From NCBI GenBank assembly GCA_033439265.1, contig JAVTVX010000031.1, positions 15,785,001-15,849,000 of the forward strand: a stretch of DNA of 64,000 bases. Reading direction: 5' to 3'. The notes below the pieces were generated by a model. The model ran no database searches and was not told the DNA's origin. It saw only the letters and a list, made by a program, of their open reading frames with translations. Shown here one piece after another: positions 51,508 through 64,000 of the stretch; positions within the stretch are counted from its first letter, which is position 1; each line of letters begins with the position of its first letter. The stretch comes from Dillenia suffruticosa. Taxonomy: Eukaryota; Streptophyta; Magnoliopsida; Dilleniales; Dilleniaceae. The position numbers and the translations under genes were made by a program.

Positions 51508-53585
51508 TTTCTTTTTTTTCTGGGGCTGGGGCGGGGGTGTCTCATTTTTGGAAGCAAGGATGCTTAGAATTTTTCTAACTCAAGAAGGGGAAAAAAATGA
51601 CAGGAGGGGACTGCTGGTCTTTTCAGCATGTAGAAAGAAAACAAAAATGAAAATTATAAACAGTAGGGAAACCACCCTGTCCAAGGATGCTTGAATTCCT
51701 CTCTTCCTTGTCCCAACATATTAGACAGTCTCTTCACTGCTACTTCTTGCCCATCAATTAGCTTCCACTGAAAATGTCAAGAATTTGTCACTCCCATGAG
51801 CAACACAGGATGCAGCTTCAACAAACACTCGTAAATACCTTATAAACAGTAGGGAAACCACCCTGTCCAAGTTTGTTTGCACTTGAGAAATTGTCAGTAG
51901 CAAGCATTATAGTGTTGAACTCGAAAGGGGTTGGATGCCACCCCCTATTCCCCCTTCCCACCACTACTCCTTGGCTGTCCTCCGATTCCAATGCCTTCCT
52001 ATTTTCTTTTCTTGCCACTGCTCATAGACCAATTAATCACCAAAATTACATCTCCTGTTGCAGGCTTTTTTCTTTTTATTTCTTTGGAAGATATACATTG
52101 TTCACCAACAGATAAACTGTGTACTAAATAGGCATTTCTTGTTTAGTGTTATAGGCTTATAGCAAAGAAACTTAGGGAAATCAGCAGATGCCAAGTCCAA
52201 GAGCTTCTTACCTCTTTGGTTCTTCTTCTTCCCCCTGAAGAAGCCATATATTAGGCATCCCACTGTGATGAACTCAGAAATAATAAAGACAATTACCAAA
52301 CAAATCATAAATTTTAGATAAGATGAAATTTGAACTGCAAATCCTAATGAATGATAGTATTCACTTTAAGAAGATTATGTCACTTTATTCTGAATGTGCC
52401 AGGTGGAGAAAGAGATCCATCCCAGAAACTATCAACTTCTGAATCAACGAGATCTGTTGTCCAAAACATACTCTGCAACTCACAAACATAAGTATAAGCC
52501 AAGCAAGAGCAGGTGCTCAGGCACCAATCTTGAAATTGCTTTGCATCCTCAGGGTCCAACACTTGAGAAAAATCTGGCAGCTTCACTCCCCTCCGTCCAA
52601 AAACCATCTTTCTTTTCTTTCACTAAAGACAATGCATTACTAGAATTTGCTCCACAGTTGACAATGCACTACTAGAATTTGCTCCACAGTTTAATCTAAC
52701 TCACCTAACACATCCGCCACTATAATTTCCTCTTCTCCACTCCTCCCCAGACTCTGGCTTAAACCCCTTCAAACAGCTACAAATTGGGATCTTTTGTGGT
52801 CCAAATGCTCCACATTTTCCATCAACATCGCAAGCACTGGGAATAACCTCAAACAAAACAATCCACTCTATAGCATTTTCATCCGATTCTATGTTTTCTC
52901 AAAGACTAACTTGCCTCAAGTACTAAACATATTATTGTAACCATAAAAGGACAGAGCGAATTATTCCATAGTATATATAACGCTACATTTTCCAAAATAT
53001 GAAGGGTTCGCACCATCTACTCCAATAAACTTCACTCCGTTCCACCACCCACTTCTGCAATAGGGCTTCAAACCCTTCCACAAATAAAATTGTGGAGGCA
53101 TACTTGGTCGAAGACCATCAGTGAAGTCCCCCAATCGATGGATCATCTTCAGTTTTCCAAGATGTCAAAAATTTTCTCTCTCCAGTTTTAGAATTCAGAG
53201 ACAGAAGCATGTCAGCAATTAGTGAATTACCGGGAAAATGAAATATGTCCCATAAGAGAACTCCAGAATCATTATCTTTCAACACAAAGTTTCCATTTTC
53301 TAAAAGCAAAGCAACAGTCTTATTAATACCAATATCAACATGGGTTGACCAAATAATTGTCTGCTTACCATCCAGAATCTTCAAGTTTCCATCTTTCCCG
53401 ATTGAAAGGATGGCTGAAAAATGTGAGACTGAAACTGGGTTTTCTCTATTTGATACCCAAAACAATTTTCCTCACTGGACTGTTCTTGTACCATAATTGG
53501 TCAAAAAACCCCAGTTCAAAAAATTCACCAGGGGAGACGAGAGCTTCTCCATCGGGTAAATTCTGGGTTTGTGTTATAACACTAC

Positions 53586-53990
53586 GGGTAAGTTTGGTTC
53601 GCGGAAGGGAAGGGGGCGGGGACTGGGGAGCCGAAGGGAAAGGGGATTTACGGTACACGAAAGTAAATACATTCTCTTTTATTTTTTTTTTTGATAAAAT
53701 CGAAAAAAAAAATCGATATTACTTCCTCTTTATTTATTTAGAGTAAAAAGTGAAAAAAGAGAGAAAAAAAAATGTCTTAAGGCATATAAAATTAAAAAAA
53801 AAAATTGTTCATAAATTTTCATTTAATCCCAATCTGTTCATAAACAGAGGCAAATATTTTCTGACACAAGTGCTATTTTATCCCTCTTTTATTTTTATCT
53901 TTTTTTCGCTCCAAATTAAATAAAAATAATATTTTATTTTATCTTATATTTATTTTTTTCTCTTTCACTTGCGCTTTACCAAACTTACAG
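53586..53990. mobile_element. MITE, 405 bp, in RLK-F exon 1
   Basis: Inverted ends GGGTAAGTTTGGT and ACCAAACTTACAG, flanked by TAC on both sides (53,583-53,585 and 53,991-53,993). The 3-bp duplication suggests a PIF/Harbinger-type MITE, though the triplet is not the usual TWA. The two outer sides align with the continuous signal-peptide region of RLK-E, confirming an insertion. The left end is GC-rich and the interior AT-rich; there is no transposase. Confidence 0.75.
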
Positions 53991-54060
53991 TACAATACTG
54001 AAGTGAAATAAGGATGTGGAAAATTGAAATGGAGGAGAGAGAAAACTTAGCTTTTCTAAT

Positions 54061-55345
54061 TTTGTCACCTATTTCTGTCACTCGGCTCTTCCACCAATGC
54101 ACCAAAATGGCAACATAACACATTTAAAAGAGAAAAAAAATGCGAATCTTAGTTGTTTGAATAATGAGAGGAAAAATCAGAAGAAACTCACCTTGGGCCC
54201 ATCAAAGCTAGTGTGGACACAAAACTTTCTGATTTTGGCTCCCCCAATCATATATTTTCCATAGCCAAGCTATCGAATTTAAATCCAATAAGAAAATAAT
54301 TTTGTATTTAATACACTCACCGGCCAGTGAAAAAACAATATCAATCACTCAACATTTTAGTAGAACTTTGACAACGTTAGCAACAACAATGGCAGAGAGT
54401 GCCATATTAGGAAGTTAGCTACGTAATTGGTCAATGAGCTTCTAATTGTTGGAGTTGGGTCTTCTTCACATTTGGATAATGAAGAAAACTGAACAATTCT
54501 AACAAGTGATTATCATAATCTTCTCCAATTTCGGTAACGTGGGTTGAATAGGGTAAACCTTACCACCAAAATCGTGCTAGATTTGAGTTCTTAAAGGACA
54601 CTTTAATATTTATAATTCCTTTTTTTTTTTAATTTTATGATTTAAAATTTAAATCTCATATAAGAAAAGAACAATGCTAGATTTGAACTTTAAACTTCTT
54701 TAAAATGCCGGTGCAAGACTACATCTCCAATATATTAAAAAATATGTTAATACGGACTAATTTTAAGTGATACCTATTTTTAATTTCTATTTATAAAAAT
54801 ATTTTAAATACATTATTGAATAAAAATTATTGAATCAATAAGAAAATACAAAATTTAAGTCACCTACAAGTTATTATTGAAAGTGTAACGATTATAATTT
54901 TTGAAATTATAAAATACACATAATTGTATAATGGAGTTTTATACTTCCATACATATTGAAGTTATAATCTTATTGTTTTAGTTAACATGCGACAGACTTG
55001 TACCCTTTTTTCTTGAAAAATAAAAATTAAGTTAAAAAAGTCTTATTTCAAATCCACATAAATTCTCACAATGGTAAATGTGAGGGGGGGGGGGAAATGG
55101 AAAATGTTAAATTTAAAATGGAGAGCAAATGAATCAAGTCTCTATGTGTAAGCATTGTACTATACTACATTTAAATCCTTTGAACATTTATACTTTAATG
55201 TTTTTTTTTTTTTTCGCAGGTAAATTATAATTAACATTTTTTTTTCCGAACACTACCCATTGTTTTGCCCCAAATGAAAGTTGGTAGAGGTGATCAAGGT
55301 CGAGTCCAGGTTAAGGCAACAAAATATCTTGTCACTAAATCCGAA
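54061..55345. other. 5' flank of RLK-F and spacer, no gene
   Basis: AT-rich with a G run (55,083-55,094) and a poly(T) run (55,201-55,214). No gene or RNA recognised. Confidence 0.55.
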
Positions 55346-56541
55346 TGTAATGATTAGTTAAAAATTAGTTAGTTTAGTTGATTAGTGTAATTAGTAGTTG
55401 GAACAAATTAACCGAAAAAAATTGACTTGGTTGGAAGATTGAGAACTACTATGTATAAATTGGTGTAAGGAAGAAGGAAAAGGTAAGCAATTTGATAGTT
55501 GATTCATTCATTCGCTCTCTCTTTGTTTCTGCTCCTTTTCTTCTCTCTCTAACCCAACTATTTCTCTATCTTTTTTTTTTTCCCTCTCAATAACTCTCTC
55601 TCTTTCACATTCTCTACCTCAATTCCATTGATTCTAATCATTTTCTACATCATATTTTCTTCCACTACAAACCCAATTTCCACTCGCCCTGCCTGTTTTT
55701 CTTTTCTTTTAGCTGAAAGAACATACAAAGCTTTGTTTCCTTTCTTTCTTGAGTGGGTTGTTATAAAGTGATATCAGAGATTTTGATTCTTGGATTAAGG
55801 AAAGCAAATGGCACAGGGAACATGGTATGAAGCTATCGAAGAAAAAGGTAATTGAGATGAAAGAAGCTCTACCCCGGGGTAGAACTAAAAATTGATGAAT
55901 AAATTCAAAAGATAGAAAACTTTTATGACTAAAATGGATGCAAGATTTGACACCCTCTACAAGATTATAAATAAAGACAAATACGAAGAAAAGGGTATTG
56001 AAAGACTTTGTAAGTCTTTCATTCTACCCACCCCTAGTAGAGGAAGGTTGAGAATATAAAGAGGGTCTCAAATATTTAAGAAGAATCTGTTAACTATGGT
56101 TTCTTACCAAACTCTTCAAAATTAAATTTCTAGTTCCTATCAGAAAAAATCCTTTGCTAAAAGAAATTTAAGAAAAGTTTTTCTTAAATTCCCTCGTCTC
56201 TTTTTTTTTTCCATTGCTCTACTTACAACTCAAATCAAATTCGTTGTTTGTTTCTATTATCTTATCTTTCAATATAAATAAAAATTTTGGCTTAAGTTTT
56301 TTTTTTTTTTTTTTTTTGTATTATATCAACTAGTATTTGGATTCTGGCCTCTAACAGTTTATCTCTATCGTTTTCTCTCTCTCCCTCTCATCTATCTCTG
56401 TTCTATTGATTTTAATCATTTTCTACATCGCATTTGTCTTCCACTGCAAACCCAAATTCCACTTGCTCTGTTTTTTGGGTGCTCAATTTTTCATCGCTTT
56501 TAGCCGGTAGAACATATTTCTTTCCTGAGTGGGTTGTTACA
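55346..56541 (+). mobile_element. Small non-autonomous LTR retrotransposon (TRIM-like)
   Basis: The left LTR (55,346-about 55,765) starts TGTAATGATTAG, has a TATAAAT box near 55,453 and ends GAGTGGGTTGTTATA. It is followed after three bases by TGATATCAGAG, a near match to the TGGTATCAGAG primer-binding site for initiator tRNA-Met. The right LTR repeats the last part, from about 56,350 (ATTGATTTTAATCATTTTCTACATC..., TTCCACTGCAAACCCAAATTCC) to GAGTGGGTTGTTACA at 56,541; its 5' part is eroded. About 500 bp lie between, with no recognisable protein domain. A target-site duplication is not evident. Confidence 0.65.
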
Positions 56542-56816
56542 CTTTTTTTTCCCGTAATCCGGCCTACTAGGCTACAAGGGGGACCACAAAAATCAATTCC
56601 CAAGCCTGCCCAGAATATGCACTTCAAGAAAACTACTTTATACCTAAAAATTATTCATACGCAAGCTCTAAAACTGTTGTTTTCGAAATTGAATTGCTCT
56701 TCATAAACAACTCTCTCTTTTCTTTGCAAGGGAAAACTAAGTTCTACATCTTTCCATTTGTGGTTTTCAAAATATTCAAAATATACAAATCCGTAATAGC
56801 TTTTGCGTACACAGAG

Positions 56817-57227
56817 TGTTTTTAAAATCTGATCGAATCAGTTGGTTTGACCGGTTCAACCAAAAACTATACTATAGTTCAGTTTGATTTTTATTATTAA
56901 ATCAGATGAAGTCAAACAATATCAAAATCATTTAAAATCAATCAAAATCAATAAAACCAGTGAACCATTTAAATCGATTCAAAAAACAAGTGTTGACTTT
57001 TTACATTCCACCTATTTTTTTCATAGAAAAGGTAAGACGTGAATGAATTCATTTCTTTTCATAGAAATATACAGATTTTATTTTATTTTAAAAAAAATAT
57101 TATACAAATTATAAATATAACATTATGATGATATCATCCGGTTCATAAAACGACCTAATCGATCCGACTAATGAATCAATGAATCGGTAAATTCACCGAG
57201 TTGTTTATTGACTCTGTTTTAAAAACA
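56817..57227. mobile_element. MITE-like element, about 410 bp
   Basis: Inverted ends TGTTTTTAAAAT and GTTTTAAAAACA enclose a segment with mirrored GGTTTGACCGGTTC / CGAATCGGTAAATT content. It resembles in composition the element at 31,350, which also carries ACCGG-rich ends. No clear target-site duplication. Confidence 0.45.
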
Positions 57228-57310
57228 TTGGGTGCACACTACACACCACGTTTAGGGAGAGAAAGAAGAAATATATCCTTCAGCAGAAGTTCATTCAGGC
57301 CTCCGAGTCT

Positions 57311-61013
<3,703 letters not shown>

Positions 61014-61702
61014 TTCTGTTTAATAGAATCACTGAATTGAAAAAACAAAGTTAATCTACTCAACAGTTTAGAAAAACTTTGTGAGTCGGGTCTTCTTCGC
61101 GTGTTAATCAAATGAACAAAATTGAAGGATTCTGCAAGTATAAACATAACTTTTGCAACTTTGACAGCGTGGGTCAAATAGGATGAGCCTTTTCCACCAA
61201 TTGGGCGACCACAAGGTTTTGATTTTCAACCAAAACCCAACGCGGTGGAAACTTGGAAAATTAAACTAGAATCATAAAAATAGTTTTAATTCCATTGATT
61301 TTAGAATCGGATCATTAGTTCATTTTAATTTTTGCCTTGACATTAAAATTAAAAAAAAAAAAAATAGAAACCAAAACTAAGGAATGGACCATGAAAGAAC
61401 TCTAAAAAAACTGTGAAATTCATTAAAAATTAAGAAAAGCCACAAATTAACTCTACAAGATCATAAAAAACCATAATGGAATTGAAACCAAACCAAAATC
61501 AAACTATACTCAAAATTATTAAGTTCTAAAACCATGTTGTAATTTGATTATATATTTTTTTTGTGTCAAACTAAAATAGTCTTATTTTATTTTGATTTCG
61601 GTTCAATTCAAAATTTTGGTCATATTTCTACCACTAATGAAAGCAAGAGATTTTAATATATATGGGCATTAAATAAACTTGGACCTTTTTGCTTCAGCAA
61701 AA
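61014..61702. other. 5' flank of RLK-G, no gene
   Basis: Promoter region of RLK-G followed by AT-rich DNA; 61,260-61,640 is similar in composition to the AACCAAAA/GGTTC element at 32,373 but lacks clear ends. No TATA box could be chosen with confidence. Confidence 0.5.
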
Positions 61703-63222
61703 GGATTTACCAAATTATTGTGAATTAAAAAAAAATTATTTAAATATGATGATTTTTTTATTTTCAAAATGTTGATTTCGTATTCTGAGAGTGCGAAATC
61801 AGTATTTTTTAAATTTTTAATTTTTTTTGTTTTAAAAAATCGGTTCGGTGGGAAACCAATTTCACACTCTCAAAATGCGAAACCGGTTTAGCACTTACTG
61901 TTTTTTCACTCTTTTTTAAGTTTCAAAAAATGCTAATACGTGGATTCGGTGATAACTATTAGACCATAACATGTTGTGTGATTGTTATTATTTTTTCTTC
62001 TTTTATTTTCAAATTTTTAAACAACTCAATATATTAAAATAACTCAATATATAAAAATTCTTGTATATTTTATATTGCATATTTTCTCACATTTGATAAA
62101 TTATTTCTTATTTGATCATAATTTTATTTTTTATATTATTTATTTTATAATTAATAATTATATATTTATTAAATAAATAATTATATAATAAATAATATAA
62201 AAAATACAATTGAGTTGTTTAATTATAAAACAAATAATATAAAAAATAAAATTATGATCAAATAAAAAATAATTTACTAAATATTAGAAAATATGTAATA
62301 TAAAACATAAAAGAATTTTTATATATGTAATTTTAATTATTTTAATATAATGAGTTGTTTAATTATAAACAAATAATATAAAAAATAAAATTATGATCAA
62401 ATAAGAAAATAATTTATTAAATGTGAGAAAATTTATAATATAAAATATAAAAGAATTTTTATATAAATATTAATTATTTTAATATATTGAATTGTTTAAT
62501 TATAAAACAAATAATATAAAAATAAAATTATAATCAAATAAGAAAATAATTTATTAAATGTGAGAAAATATGTAATATAAAATATAAAATAATTTTTATA
62601 TGAATATTAATTATTTTAATATAATGAGTTGTTTAAAAATTAAAAAAAAAAAACAACAGTCACACAATATGTTGTGGTCCAATGGTTATCATTTCAATAT
62701 CTTATAATCTCAAGTTTAAGATTCGAATCCATATATATGTATTTTTTGAAACAAAAGAAGAGTGGGAAACCGGTTTCGCACTCTGAAAGTGCGAAACTGG
62801 TTTCCCACTCGAACCGGTTTCTCACTAGAACTGGTGTCTCACTCTTAGAGTGTGAAACCGGTTTTTTAAAACAAAAAAAATTAAAAACTTAAAAACTACT
62901 GATTTCGCACTCTGAAGTCTGAGATTCGAATCCACATATTTATATTTTTTGAAACAAAAAAATCGTATTTTTTGAAACAAAAAAGGGTGGCAAACCGGTT
63001 TTAGTGTAAACTGGTTTCGCACTCTGAAAGTGTAAAACTAGTTTCCCATTTGAACCGGTTTCGCACTCTCAGAATGCGAAACTGGTTTTTTAAAACAAAA
63101 AAAATTAAAAACTTAAAAAATACTGATTTCGTACTCTAAGAGTGCGAAATCAATATTTTGGAAACAAAAAAATCACCATATTTAAATAAATTTTTTTAAA
63201 TTTACAATAATTTAGTAAATAC
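61703..63222. mobile_element. Foldback-type element with long terminal inverted repeats, about 1.5 kb
   Basis: The left arm (61,703-about 61,890) and right arm (about 63,050-63,222) are inverted copies. The left reads GATTTACCAAATTATTG, then TTATTTAAATATGATGATTTTTT, then TTTCGTATTCTGAGAGTGCGAAATCAGTA; the complement of the right reads the same order with scattered differences. Between them are further copies of a 'GAAACCGGTTTCGCACTCTGAGAGTGCGAAA' module in both orientations (62,763-63,090), an inverted AT-rich copy and three tandem 140-bp units. There is no transposase. The exact ends and target-site duplication are unclear. Confidence 0.7.
62211..62640. repeat. Three tandem units of about 140 bp
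   Basis: Units begin (T)GAGTTGTTTAATTATAAA at about 62,211, 62,351 and 62,489 and each runs through ATTATGATCAAATAA, GAAAATATGTAATATAAAA and AGAATTTTTATAT. An inverted, diverged copy occupies about 62,020-62,150. Confidence 0.85.
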
Positions 63223-64000
63223 CCCCAAAACTTCGTTGTTATTCGAATGGTTCTAATTCTGACCTTTACAATGTGAGTGATATAGACTTTTAATTGACTA
63301 ATAAGATCAAAGGTAAAATCAAGCTAAACCTTCAAGATTTCATACTCTGATCAATCCAAACCTTAAGATTTTGCATTGGAAATCCAACCACTAATAGAGA
63401 AAAAACATTTTATTCACTAAAATTAAAAAAAATTATAGAATTTTAGTTAAACAAATTACATAAAAAGACAAAATATTAAATAAAAGATAGAAATAAAGTC
63501 TTCGTATTACAACTCTCGTAAAAACTCCCGGATTTTTGTTTTGAATTCATATTAATAGTAGTGGAGATTTGATAAATAAGAAAACTTATGATAATGACAT
63601 GCTATGCTTTGATTTTGAGAGTTATTAATAAATTCGCTTAAACATTTTGAGTATAAGAGGGAATTCTTTATGAGGGTATTTGATCTTGATATATTAAATT
63701 TTGATGAGATTATTGAATTTGATGGGATACTTATATTTTCTTTTAAAATTATGATAATATAATCACCTGTCCTCTGGATTGTTGTTTTGACTTAAATTTT
63801 TTGATGTGTACTAATTTAAGATTATTTGAAAATGATTTGAAGGAGGGGAAGAAATGAAAAAGAGAATGGTTATGTGACATTAATCTAGTGAATACGTGAA
63901 GACAAGCATTAGTTTGGTATGAGGGAATTTGATAATATGCAAAATATTATATTTATTTTTGATATCATGGTTTGATTTTGGATTGGTTAGTATCCTAATA
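63223..64000. other. Right-end spacer, no gene
   Basis: AT-rich sequence; I see no exon, RNA gene or transposon end. Confidence 0.6.

Larger units (their letters stand above)
49526..54060 (-). pseudogene. RLK-F: heavily rearranged G-lectin S-receptor-like kinase pseudogene
   Basis: A paralogue of E and G. Exon 1 (about 52,385-54,060) is broken by several indels and by a 405-bp MITE in the signal-peptide region. Exon 2 (52,212-about 52,310) keeps the membrane span. Exon 3 (51,839-52,020) reads [11 protein letters not shown], with the last Gly of the glycine loop changed to Pro. Exon 4 (about 51,657-51,768) keeps only its first part and is fused to a copied piece of exon 3. Exon 5 (about 50,840-51,075) has HRD changed to H-stop-D and a second stop after DFGLA. 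Exon 6 (about 49,953-50,090) is truncated, and exon 7 (49,526-about 49,870) is frameshifted. It cannot make a kinase; the surviving ectodomain pieces are also out of frame. Confidence 0.88.

Noticed and set aside
62680-62730. tRNA gene suggested by GTGGTCCAATGGTTATC and AAGATTCGAATCC
   Set aside because: Boxes are present but no acceptor or anticodon stems can be paired; more likely a tRNA-derived repeat relic in the foldback element.

Overview
The window is nuclear DNA of a flowering plant. It has multi-exon genes with GT-AG introns, long AT-rich spacers, many simple repeats, and chromovirus, L1-type LINE, SINE, MITE and U6-derived debris. A eudicot, probably woody, fits the style of the repeats, but I cannot name the species.

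The host genes form one cluster of G-type lectin (S-domain) receptor-like kinases, all on the minus strand. From high to low coordinates they are labelled here G (57.3-61.0 kb), F (49.5-54.1), E (43.5-47.3), D (33.5-39.5), C (25.1-30.8), B (18.9-22.4), C-prime (14.9-15.4) and A (10.6-11.9). There is also a decayed kinase-exon scrap near 18.5 kb. All share the seven-exon layout of the family: exon 1 carries the whole ectodomain (B-lectin, S-locus glycoprotein, EGF-like, PAN), exon 2 the membrane span, and exons 3-7 the Ser/Thr kinase. Splicing C, D and G by eye gives uninterrupted frames of about 835, 841 and 822 codons. B, E and F are full-length but broken. A is an ectodomain exon alone, and C-prime is a kinase fragment.

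Layout: 1-5,023 holds the 3' part of a decayed Ty3/gypsy chromovirus and its 2.6 kb 3' LTR, apparently inserted into a decayed LINE (5,024-10,430). The LINE in turn sits in or beside intron 1 of gene A. From 10.4 to 15.4 kb the sequence is a second, eroded copy of the block at about 21.1-26.6 kb, so A pairs with B and C-prime with C. The 22.4-25.1 kb spacer carries a probable solo LTR absent from the other copy. D, E, F and G follow. E, F and G are closely related tandem copies with shared intron and 3'-flank sequence. The right end (61.7-63.2 kb) is a foldback-like element with long terminal inverted repeats.

The intact genes should encode plasma-membrane receptors that read an extracellular ligand and phosphorylate targets inside the cell. 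Ligands and partners cannot be read from the sequence. The strongest signals beyond the gene family are structural: a block duplication with one copy dissolving; a 7-9 bp deletion that removes the DFG motif in B; exon shuffling inside pseudogene F; several insertions dated by clean target-site duplications; and two short pieces of the U6 snRNA 5' end, one of only 19 bases flanked by an 18-bp direct repeat.
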